A stretch of DNA of 64,000 bases from Microbacterium helvum. Its GTDB lineage: Bacteria; Actinomycetota; Actinomycetes; Actinomycetales; Microbacteriaceae. Made by a program: the position numbers and the translations under genes. A model generated the notes under the pieces. The model worked only from the letters and a program-made list of their open reading frames with translations, made no database searches and was not told the DNA's origin. Of this stretch, positions 30,702 to 38,147 are shown piece by piece; positions within the stretch are counted from its first letter, which is position 1, and each line of letters begins with the position of its first letter. The stretch covers positions 1 through 64,000 of the forward strand of contig NZ_JACXZS010000010.1 in assembly GCF_014779795.1 (NCBI RefSeq), written 5' to 3'.

Positions 30702-30885
30702 GCCGCCCGTCGGACCCGGCCCCGTCCGCGACGTAGCGAGGCGGCGGGTTCTCGAGAGCGGCCCACCGCGTTTCGTCTCCGCTCGTTCCTCGCTCCGCTC
30801 AACGACCAGGAATTGGTCGTTGAGCGAGCGGAGCGAGACGAAACGCCGTGAGCCGCCCGTCGGACCCGGCCCCGTCCGCGACGTA
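30665..30885. repeat. GTCGTTGAGCGAGCG palindrome, one full and one half copy
   Basis: A 71-bp unit starting GGTCGT occurs at 30665-30735 and again at 30815-30885 with one difference. Between them lies the inverted arm (about 30760-30807: CCGCGTTTCGTCTCCGCTCG to CGCTCCGCTCAACGACC). Thus 30665-30807 is a full palindromic element and the third part a fresh half copy. The first arm encodes the XdhC C-terminus; the last ends six bases before the guanine deaminase stop. Confidence 0.88.
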
Positions 30886-30890
30886 CGCGT

Positions 30891-31373
30891 TCAGTACTCG
30901 ATGCGGGTCGAGGTCCGGCGCCACTCCTCGAACGGGGCGACGCGCTGCATGCCGGGCAGCTCGATCGTCGTCACCGGCATGATCTCGGTATGACCGTCGA
31001 AGTAGCGGTAGAAGAGCGCGTCGTCGAAGCCCGCGGCGGCGGCATCCTCTCGGTCCGCGGCGAAGTAGACGCGCTCGATGCGCGCCCACAGCGCCGTGCC
31101 CAGGCACATCGGGCACGGCTCGCAGCTGGAGTAGAGCGTGGCGCCGCTCAGGTCGAAGGTGCCGAGGCCGCGGCACGCCCGACGGATCGCCGTGACCTCG
31201 GCATGCGCGGACGGGTCGAGGTCGGCCGTCACGCGGTTCACGCCCTCGAACACCTGGCCGTCGGCAGACACCACGAGGGCGCCGAACGGTCCGCCGTCAT
31301 TGCGGACGTTCTCGGTCGCGATCTCGATGGCCCGCGCCAGGTGCTGCGCGGGCGCTCCGTCGGTGGAGGACAT
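30891..31373 (-). CDS. Nucleoside/guanine deaminase
   Basis: A 160-residue zinc deaminase of the CMP/dCMP deaminase fold, closest in length and motifs to GuaD-type guanine deaminases. HAEVTAIRRAC supplies the first zinc ligand and catalytic Glu, SSCEPCPMCLGTALWA the two zinc cysteines. The C-terminal FEEWRRTSTRIEY resembles the domain-swapped tail of GuaD. ATG 31373 with GGTGGAGG. Guanine deamination gives xanthine, the substrate of the neighbouring XdhABC, so the two convergent units could work in one purine-degradation pathway. Confidence 0.9.
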   Translation of the reverse strand: MSSTDGAPAQHLARAIEIATENVRNDGGPFGALVVSADGQVFEGVNRVTADLDPSAHAEVTAIRRACRGLGTFDLSGATLYSSCEPCPMCLGTALWARIERVYFAADREDAAAAGFDDALFYRYFDGHTEIMPVTTIELPGMQRVAPFEEWRRTSTRIEY

Positions 31374-31417
31374 CAGGCCTCCACCCTACGAGCGCCGCCC
31401 CGCTCGCGCATCAACCG

Positions 31418-31885
31418 TCAGCGTTCGACGAGGATGCCGTCGGCATCCGCCCACACGTGACGCCCGGGTGCGAGCACGACACCCGCGATCGTCACGGGCA
31501 CGTCCACCTCGCCGACGCCGGCCTTGGCGCTCTTGCGAGGGTTGGATCCCAGGGCCTTGACGCCGAGATCGAGATCCGCGATCGCCGCACGGTCGCGGAT
31601 CGCACCGTGCACGATGAGACCCGCCCAGCCGTGCGCCACCGCGGACCCCGCGATGAGGTCGCCCACGAGCGCGGACTCCAGCGAGCCCCCGCCGTCGATC
31701 ACGAGCACGGCACCGTCGCCCGGCGTGGCGAGCAGCTCCTTGACGAGCGCGTTGTCGCGGTGACACCGCACCGTGCGGATCGGGCCGTCGAAGGCGACGC
31801 GTCCACCGAGATCGTGGAACTGCAGCGCAACAGAGTCGAGCTCGTCGCCGCGCTCGTCGTACAGGTCTGCCGTGGCGATGGTCAT
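31418..31885 (-). CDS. rraA: RraA-like / HMG aldolase-family protein
   Basis: A 155-residue protein of the RraA fold. TADLYDERGDELDSVA is the N-terminal signature, and GLIVHGAIRDRAAIADLDLG carries the Gly and Arg-Asp of the metal/pyruvate site found in 4-hydroxy-4-methyl-2-oxoglutarate aldolases. In E. coli RraA inhibits RNase E; in actinobacteria most members are thought to act as aldolase/decarboxylases, and PRK-type annotation is often RraA by similarity only. ATG 31885 with TAGCCT exactly at -12 to -7, so probably leaderless. Confidence 0.85.
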   Translation of the reverse strand: MTIATADLYDERGDELDSVALQFHDLGGRVAFDGPIRTVRCHRDNALVKELLATPGDGAVLVIDGGGSLESALVGDLIAGSAVAHGWAGLIVHGAIRDRAAIADLDLGVKALGSNPRKSAKAGVGEVDVPVTIAGVVLAPGRHVWADADGILVER

Positions 31886-31966
31886 GCGCCCAGGCTATGG
31901 CGGGATGCCGCCGACCGTTCGCGCGCCGGCGGCAGAAGTTCGCCCGGGATTCCGCGGCCGAGAAGT

Positions 31967-32500
31967 TCAGCGGGCCGCGGGCGGGTTGTCGTCGGGGTGG
32001 AACGCGCTGAAGAACGAGTACGTGTCGCCGTCGGCGTCGGGGCCGCGTTCCTTGAACTCGTTCACGAGCTCGTACAGCCGCCGCCCGAACTCCTCCTTGT
32101 GGGCGGCATTGACCTTGAGCCCCATCCACGTCACGTCGAGCTCGTCGTCGGGCACGCCCTGGATCTGCTGCAGGAACGTCTCGACGAGCACGGGCGAACC
32201 GCCGGGCATCGACGTGCGCCACGACAGTCCGGTCGCGCGGTATGGCACCTCGCGCGCGCCCTGCGCGCCGGTGCGTTCGGGCTCGGCGGCGAGATATCCG
32301 GTCTGCACGAGGGTGCGCACGTGGTGCAGCATCGTGCCCGGGTTCACGCCGAGCAGTTCGGCCAGCTCCTTGTTCGTGCGGGACTCGAAGGCGCACAGCC
32401 GCAGCACGCGCAACCGCAGCGGAGAGCTGAGCGCGCGCATGCGCGCCTCGGCCTCCGGGTCGCCGTAGTGCAGCTCGAGACGGTCCTCTGGTCCGGTCAC
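31967..32500 (-). CDS. ArsR-like winged-helix regulator
   Basis: A 177-residue transcription factor. Residues about 18-75 form a winged helix of the ArsR/HTH_20 type (MRALSSPLRLRVLRLCAFES, then KELAELLGVNPGTMLHHVRT). The C-terminal 90 residues are a predicted helical domain seen in regulators beside MFS transporters. GTG at 32500 with TACGCT exactly at -12 to -7, probably leaderless. It is divergent from an MFS gene and an inverted repeat lies between them, so it probably represses the transporter. Confidence 0.88.
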   Translation of the reverse strand: MTGPEDRLELHYGDPEAEARMRALSSPLRLRVLRLCAFESRTNKELAELLGVNPGTMLHHVRTLVQTGYLAAEPERTGAQGAREVPYRATGLSWRTSMPGGSPVLVETFLQQIQGVPDDELDVTWMGLKVNAAHKEEFGRRLYELVNEFKERGPDADGDTYSFFSAFHPDDNPPAAR

Positions 32501-32516
32501 GTGCCCAGCGTAGCGC

Positions 32517-32542
32517 CACTGATTGACAGAACTCAATCGGTG
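32517..32542. promoter_or_regulatory. Operator between wHTH and MFS genes
   Basis: CACtGATTGAcagaacTCAATCgGTG: the GATTGA/TCAATC core is perfect and CAC/GTG extend it. It sits 20-60 bp from both divergent starts, the expected position for the adjacent winged-helix regulator. Confidence 0.65.
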
Positions 32543-32558
32543 CCGCACACTGATTGGC

Positions 32559-33995
32559 ATGTCCCAACCAGATGAGCCCCGCGCCGACGACGGCGCCCCC
32601 CAGGGGCTCGCGGCCGAAGCCCTCGCCGAAGCGCGGGCCGAGGCATCCAGCCCCATGGCCAGCCGGGTCGACGGCGCCGTCGAGGCGGATCAGGATGCCG
32701 CCGCCGGCGCGGCAGGCACCGACGTCGCGCAGCCCCACCACCCCAAGGGGTCGCTGTGGCGCGACCGCAACTTCCTCACGATGTGGACGGGTCAGGCGTT
32801 CAGCCAGTTCGGCTCGCAGATCACGACGGTGGCGCTGCCCGTCATCGCGGTCCTCCTGCTGGATGCCACCGAGTTCGAGATCGGCCTGCTCAATGCGGCC
32901 GAGGTCGCGGCATTCCTTCTCGTGGGGCTGCCCGCGGGTGCGTGGATCGACCGCATGCGCAAGCGGCACGTGATGATCTGGGCCGACGCGGTGCGTGCGG
33001 TCGCACTGGCGTCGATCCCCGTGCTGTGGGCGCTCGGCTGGCTGCATGTCTGGCAGCTGATGGCCGTCGGCCTCGTCATCGGCATCGCCACCGTGTTCTT
33101 CGATGTCTCGTACCAGAGCATCATCCCGTCGCTCGTCCGCCCCGATCAGATCGGCGAGGCGAACGGCAAGTTCGAGTCGACGCAGCAGATCGCCCACCTC
33201 GCCGGTCCGGCGATCGCGGGCTGGCTCGTCGCCGTCGTGACGGCTCCGATCGCGATCCTGGTCGACGCGGTGACGTACGCGATCTCGTTCCTCGCACTGC
33301 TGCGCACGCGCGACCACGAACAGCGTCGCGCTCCCGAGGACCACCAGCCGATCCTCACTGAGATCGGCGAGGGCCTGCGGTGGGTTTTCGGCAATCCGCT
33401 GCTGCGCCGGATCGTCGGCACCACGGCGGTGTCGAACTTCGCGAGCACGATGATGTTCACGATGCTGCCGATCTTCGTGCTGCGCCAGCTGGGATTCACA
33501 CCCCAGGCCTACGGCATCATCTTCTCGCTGGGCGCCGTGGGCGGTCTGCTCGGCGCCATCGCCACACCCCGGATCGTCGCCCGCATCGGCGAGGCGCGCG
33601 CCATCCCGGTGAGTGCGATCGCGTTCAGCGTCTCGGGCGCCGCCGTGCCGCTCGCCGCGATCTTCCCCGCCGCGGCGTTCCCGCTGCTGGTGGTCCAGAG
33701 CTTCATCGCGAGCTTCACCGTGCTGCTCTACAACATCACGCAGGTCACGTTCCGCCAGCGCATCACCCCGCCCCGTCTGCTCGGACGCATGAACGCGTCG
33801 ATCCGGTTCGTGGTGTGGGGCGTCATGCCGATCTCGGCCATCCTCGCGGGCATCCTCGGCCAGTCGCTGGGCGTCGTCCCGACCCTGTGGATCGCGGCGG
33901 TGATCGAACTCGCGTCCGCGCTGTTCGTCGTGGTCGGCCCGTTCTGGACCATGCGCGACCTGCCGGCCGCACCGTCGGAACCGGCGACCGCCTGA
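32559..33995 (+). CDS. MFS transporter
   Basis: A 478-residue major facilitator with twelve predicted helices. The first 70 residues are a hydrophilic Ala/Asp/Glu-rich extension; LWRDRNFLTMWTGQAFSQFG then starts helix 1, typical of the enterobactin-exporter/MFS_3 group. The motif-A loop is PAGAWIDRMRKRHVM. Substrate unknown; export of a drug or siderophore-like compound is usual for this group. ATG 32559. Divergent from the ArsR-like regulator, with an operator-like repeat between them. Confidence 0.9.
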   Translation: MSQPDEPRADDGAPQGLAAEALAEARAEASSPMASRVDGAVEADQDAAAGAAGTDVAQPHHPKGSLWRDRNFLTMWTGQAFSQFGSQITTVALPVIAVLLLDATEFEIGLLNAAEVAAFLLVGLPAGAWIDRMRKRHVMIWADAVRAVALASIPVLWALGWLHVWQLMAVGLVIGIATVFFDVSYQSIIPSLVRPDQIGEANGKFESTQQIAHLAGPAIAGWLVAVVTAPIAILVDAVTYAISFLALLRTRDHEQRRAPEDHQPILTEIGEGLRWVFGNPLLRRIVGTTAVSNFASTMMFTMLPIFVLRQLGFTPQAYGIIFSLGAVGGLLGAIATPRIVARIGEARAIPVSAIAFSVSGAAVPLAAIFPAAAFPLLVVQSFIASFTVLLYNITQVTFRQRITPPRLLGRMNASIRFVVWGVMPISAILAGILGQSLGVVPTLWIAAVIELASALFVVVGPFWTMRDLPAAPSEPATA

Positions 33996-34188
33996 CCGAG
34001 CCAGGATGCTCCCCACGCCCTCTCCACGCGTCGCTCCGCGCCGCGCGGAGCCTCGGGGCGCGTGGGCCCACGGCCCGCCGTGCAGGGGCGGGCCGAGGCA
34101 TCCGCTTCTCCCGCACCGGCGGTAACCCACCATCCGACATCACGCAATCCCGGTGCGACGGCAGGCCACGGCGTGCTTAGGTTGCTCC

Positions 34189-35343
34189 ATGACGGCCCGC
34201 ATCGTGTCGATCGGAACGGCGGTTCCTCCCACCGAGCTCCGACAGGATGCGGTGCGCGACCTCTTCGGGGTGCAGCAGGGCATCGACCGGCTGGCGCAGC
34301 GACGCATCCGCGCGGTGTTCGACGCGGCCGACATCGAGCGGCGGCACACGGTGCTCGCGGAGCTGGCGGCGCCCGGCACCGCCCCCGCGCGCGGCCGCCC
34401 CCGGTTCGTCGACGCGAGCGGCACGATCCTCTCCCCCACGACCGGCGAACGGAACGACCTCTACATCGCGGTCGCGCCCGACCTGGCCGCCCGCGCAGCG
34501 CGCAACGCTTTCGCGGGCAGTGGGCTCGATCCCTCGGCCGTCACGCATGTCGTCACGGTGTCGTGCACGGGCCTGTTCGCCCCCGGCCTCGACCATCGAC
34601 TGGTGCGCGACCTCGGCCTGGCGCCGACCGTCGAGCGCTGCCACCTCGGGTTCATCGGCTGCGCGGCGGCGCTGCCGGCGCTGCGGGTCGCGGCGGCGCT
34701 GGCGGGGACGCGTCCGGATGCCGTCGTCCTGGTCGTCTGCGTGGAGCTGTGCTCGCTGCACCTGCGGGCTTCGAGCGACCCGCAGCAGATCGTGGCGGCA
34801 TCCGTCTTCGCGGACGGCGCCGCCGCCGCCGTCGTCACCGCCGATGCCGCGACGGGGCGGCCCGGCGGCCTCGAGCTGGGCCGCTCCGGCTCGGCGCTCA
34901 CCAGCGAGGGCGAGACCGACATGGTCTGGACCATCGGCGATCACGGCTTCGAGATGGTGCTGTCGGCCGAGGTGCCGCGCATCATCGGGCGCGAGATCCG
35001 CGGGGCCGTCAGCCGGTTCCTCGGCGATGACGTCCCGGACGCATGGGCCGTGCACCCCGGCGGCCGCAGCGTGCTGGATCGGGTCGAGACCGGACTGGGC
35101 CTGCCGCCCGCGGCGCTCGCCGCATCGCGGCGCGTGCTGCGCGAGTACGGCAACATGTCGAGCGCGACGATCCTGTTCATCCTCGAGTCGCTGCTGCGCG
35201 ACGACGGCGTGGGCGACGGGGCGCGGGTCGCCGCACTGGCCTTCGGACCGGGCCTCACCGTCGAGTCGGCGCTGCTCACCCGGCGGCGTCCGCAGGCGGC
35301 CCCGCCGATGCGCTCGAGTGTCGCGCTGGCGGCATCCGCGTGA
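34189..35343 (+). CDS. Type III polyketide synthase
   Basis: A 384-residue homodimeric ketosynthase that extends an acyl-CoA with malonyl-CoA. The catalytic triad is complete: Cys126 (VSCTGLFAPG), His289 (WAVHPGGRS) and Asn322 (YGNMSSAT). The neighbours and bacterial PhlD/ArsB-like sequence favour an alkylresorcinol or alkylpyrone product rather than chalcone. ATG at 34189; TAGGTT lies at -11 to -6. The next gene overlaps by 4 nt. Product type can only be decided by enzyme assay. Confidence 0.93.
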   Translation: MTARIVSIGTAVPPTELRQDAVRDLFGVQQGIDRLAQRRIRAVFDAADIERRHTVLAELAAPGTAPARGRPRFVDASGTILSPTTGERNDLYIAVAPDLAARAARNAFAGSGLDPSAVTHVVTVSCTGLFAPGLDHRLVRDLGLAPTVERCHLGFIGCAAALPALRVAAALAGTRPDAVVLVVCVELCSLHLRASSDPQQIVAASVFADGAAAAVVTADAATGRPGGLELGRSGSALTSEGETDMVWTIGDHGFEMVLSAEVPRIIGREIRGAVSRFLGDDVPDAWAVHPGGRSVLDRVETGLGLPPAALAASRRVLREYGNMSSATILFILESLLRDDGVGDGARVAALAFGPGLTVESALLTRRRPQAAPPMRSSVALAASA

Positions 35344-36044
35344 GCCTCGCCGTCCGCGACGACGAGCTCGCGGAGATCATGGACGACCCGGCCTGCGACG
35401 GCCGGATGCTGGAGGCCACCCTGCGCCGGTTCGGAACGATCAACCGCCTGGTGTCGGGCTGGGGCGCGGTGTACCGCCTACGCCTGCGCCCGCACCTCGC
35501 GGAACTCGGCCGACCGGCGCGCGTGCTCGACATCGGATCGGGCGGCGGCGACCTGATCGCCCGGCTGGCCGCGGCTGCACAGCGTGACGGCCTCGACGTC
35601 GCGTGGACCGGCATCGACCCCGACCCCCGTGCGCACGCCGTCGCGGCGGCGCGCGGGCCCCTCCCCGGCGTGACCTTCCGCTGCACGGACGCCGCCGCAC
35701 TGGTCCACGAGGGTGCGACATACGACGCGGTGGTGTCGAACCACGTGCTCCACCACCTGGGCGGCTCCCTGCCCGCCTTCGCCGACGAGTCGCTCGCGCT
35801 GTCGCGCGGCATCGTGCTGCACAGCGACATCGCCCGGTCCCGACGCGCGTACGCCCTGTATGCGGTGGGGATCACCCCGTTCGCGCCCGGAACGTTCCTG
35901 CGCACGGACGGACTGCGGTCGATCCGCCGCAGCTACACGCGCGCCGAGCTCGCCGAGACGCTGCAGCACGCACGGCCGGACGCGTGGACGGTCGAGTCTC
36001 CTGCTCCGTTCCGGGTCCTTGCGATCGGTCGCGGCCGTGCGTGA
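35340..36044 (+). CDS. SAM-dependent methyltransferase
   Basis: A 234-residue class I methyltransferase. VLDIGSGGGDLIARL is motif I and TGIDPDPRA motif II, with SNHVLHHLGG as the post-I acidic/aromatic region. GTG start overlaps the PKS stop by 4 nt, and its stop overlaps the FAD enzyme start by 8 nt. In this setting it would O- or C-methylate the polyketide ring; in the agq-type pathway a methyltransferase makes the methoxy group. Specificity not readable from sequence. Confidence 0.9.
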   Translation: MSLAVRDDELAEIMDDPACDGRMLEATLRRFGTINRLVSGWGAVYRLRLRPHLAELGRPARVLDIGSGGGDLIARLAAAAQRDGLDVAWTGIDPDPRAHAVAAARGPLPGVTFRCTDAAALVHEGATYDAVVSNHVLHHLGGSLPAFADESLALSRGIVLHSDIARSRRAYALYAVGITPFAPGTFLRTDGLRSIRRSYTRAELAETLQHARPDAWTVESPAPFRVLAIGRGRA

Positions 36045-37176
36045 CGTCACGGTCGTGGGCGCCGGTCCGGTCGGGATGCTGCTCGCCGGCGAACTGGCCC
36101 GCCGCGGCGTCGACGTCGAACTGCTGGAGCGCCGGCCGGTGGCCGGCGAGGCCACCCGGGCCATCGGCATCCACTCCCCCGTCCTGGCCGCCCTCGAGCC
36201 GTCGGGCGTCACCGAGCGCCTGCTCGCCGACGCGGTGCGGGTGCGACGCGGCGAGGCGCGCAGCCGCGGCCGCCTGCTGGGCACGGTGCGGTTCGACGCC
36301 CTCGCCGCACGGTTCCCGTTCGTGGCGACGCTGCCGCAGTCGCGCACCGAGGCCGTGCTCGCCGCGGGCGCACCCGAGCCCCTGCGCGGGGCCCACGTGA
36401 CGGCGGTGATCCCCCGCCCTGACGCCGTCGTCGTGCGGTCGCAACTGCTCGGCCGGATCATCGAGTCCGAGAGCCGCCTGGTCGTGGTCGCCGCGGGAAC
36501 CGGCGGGCGAGACCTCGTGTACCGCGGTGGCGCCGTGCGCCCGCACGAATACCGGGACCGGTATCTGATGACGGATGCCGTCACGCCGGGGCGCGACGAC
36601 GACGCGGTCGCGGTGGTCCATCTCGATGCCGGCGGGGTGCTGGAATCCTTCCCGCTGCCCGGCGGCCGACGTCGGTTCGTGGCGTGGGACGCCCCCGGTG
36701 GCGACGACGACGCGGAGGCGCGCACGGATCGCCTGCGCGCCGCGCTCGCGCGCCGCGGCGAGGCGGAGGCAGCCGCCGCGGTGACAGGCGCGACATCGTT
36801 CGGCGTGCGCCGGGTCGTCGCGCCGAGCCTGCGCAACGGCCGCATCCTCGCGATCGGCGACATCGCGCACGAGGTCAGCCCGATCGGCGGGCAGGGCATG
36901 AACCTCGGGCTGCTGGATGCCGTCACCCTCGCGCCGCTCCTCGCGTCCTGGGTCGCCGCCCACCAGGCGCCCGATGCGGAGCTGGGGCGATGGGAGGCGC
37001 GCCGGGTCCGCTCCGCCCGGCGCGCAGCGGCACTGGCGTACGCGAACACGGCGCTGGGACGACCGACGGGCGCATTCGACGTCGTCCGCCGCGGCGTCGT
37101 CCGCACGATGCTGGCGCCGCCCACCGGCGGCCTCTTCGCCCGCGCGTACGCCATGGGCTTCGACGCCGACGCCTGA
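36037..37176 (+). CDS. FAD-dependent monooxygenase
   Basis: A 379-residue flavoprotein of the p-hydroxybenzoate hydroxylase/UbiH group. DVTVVGAGPVGMLLAGEL is the Rossmann FAD motif (GxGxxG), and RILAIGDIAHEVSPIGGQGM the second FAD motif (GD). It could hydroxylate the methylated resorcinol ring to a hydroquinone. GTG 36037 was chosen because it begins the Rossmann strand and overlaps the methyltransferase by 8 nt. Last gene of the three-gene set. Confidence 0.9.
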   Translation: MRDVTVVGAGPVGMLLAGELARRGVDVELLERRPVAGEATRAIGIHSPVLAALEPSGVTERLLADAVRVRRGEARSRGRLLGTVRFDALAARFPFVATLPQSRTEAVLAAGAPEPLRGAHVTAVIPRPDAVVVRSQLLGRIIESESRLVVVAAGTGGRDLVYRGGAVRPHEYRDRYLMTDAVTPGRDDDAVAVVHLDAGGVLESFPLPGGRRRFVAWDAPGGDDDAEARTDRLRAALARRGEAEAAAAVTGATSFGVRRVVAPSLRNGRILAIGDIAHEVSPIGGQGMNLGLLDAVTLAPLLASWVAAHQAPDAELGRWEARRVRSARRAAALAYANTALGRPTGAFDVVRRGVVRTMLAPPTGGLFARAYAMGFDADA

Positions 37177-37272
37177 CGCCCGCCCCGCCGCACGGCCGCG
37201 CGCTCCGTGATCACGACACGCGGCATCCACTCGCCCGAACCCGCACGACGTGACCAGCGAAGCCCGGGAGGC

Positions 37273-38115
37273 TCAGGCGACCAGAGCGCTGCCGGACGCC
37301 ACGAGCTGCGCCGCGAGCAGCAGCGCGGCCAGCATCACGAGCCGGAACAGCGCGCGCGACGGCGGTCGCACGATCGCCCGCCACGCGGTCACGGCCGCCA
37401 CCACGACGACCGCCGCGAAGAACACCCATGACACGGGCGACACGGCGGAGAGGTCACCGCCCGCCGCCCCGACCAGCACCGCGACGGCGCCGCCCACCAC
37501 CGCGATCGCTGCGATCACCGCTGACGCGCGCGGCCCGAGCCGGTGCGGCAGCCCTCTCACGCCCGTCCGGGCGTCGTCGTCGAGGTCGGGCAGCACGTTC
37601 GTCAGATGCACGGCGGCACCGAGTGCCGCCCCGGCGACCCACGCCCACCACGACGCGAACGCGGGGTCGGGCGCCGACAGCGTCGCGAGCGACGGGAAGA
37701 CACCGAAGCTCACGAGGAACGGCGCGATCGACCAGGGGGTCGACTTGAGCCCGGCGTTGTACGCGAGCGCCGAGCCGAGAGCCAGCGCATGGGCCGCCAG
37801 CATCCACCATCCCACCAGGCACGACAGCACCAGCGCCGCCGCCAGCAGGCCCGCCGCGGCAGCCCACGCGACGCCGAGCGGGGCATCGCCGCGCGCGAGC
37901 GGCTTGTCGGTGCGCCCGACCTCGCGGTCGCGGCCGGCGTCGAAGGCATCGTTCGAGACGCCCACCGACAGCTGCCCGCAGAACACCGCCGCCGTCAGCA
38001 CCGTGAGGCGCCACGGCTCCAGACCGGTCGCGATGCCGAGCGCGAGCGCGAGCGCCGTGACGACGAGCGTCGGCCCCGGATGCGATGAGCCCCACAGGGC
38101 GCGGACGGTGCGCAC
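37273..38115 (-). CDS. UbiA-family prenyltransferase
   Basis: A 280-residue membrane prenyltransferase with about eight helices. The two Asp-rich motifs are present: NDAFDAGRD in the first half and LPDLDDDARTG in the second; they bind Mg2+ and prenyl diphosphate. GLEPWRLT and KSTPWSIAPF resemble MenA/UbiA relatives. It would attach a prenyl group to an aromatic acceptor such as the polyketide product. Its GTG lies 32 bp after the alkylsulfatase gene on the same strand, so it may be read from that operon or have its own promoter. It is convergent with the FAD monooxygenase. Confidence 0.9.
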   Translation of the reverse strand: MRTVRALWGSSHPGPTLVVTALALALGIATGLEPWRLTVLTAAVFCGQLSVGVSNDAFDAGRDREVGRTDKPLARGDAPLGVAWAAAAGLLAAALVLSCLVGWWMLAAHALALGSALAYNAGLKSTPWSIAPFLVSFGVFPSLATLSAPDPAFASWWAWVAGAALGAAVHLTNVLPDLDDDARTGVRGLPHRLGPRASAVIAAIAVVGGAVAVLVGAAGGDLSAVSPVSWVFFAAVVVVAAVTAWRAIVRPPSRALFRLVMLAALLLAAQLVASGSALVA

Positions 38116-38147
38116 GCGTCGATGCTCTCACGCGGCCCGGCGGGTGT

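Noticed and set aside
33996..34188. GC-rich inverted repeat GGCCCGCCGTGCAGGGGCGGGCC as a riboswitch
   Set aside because: It fits a simple hairpin after the MFS gene and shows no conserved riboswitch core.
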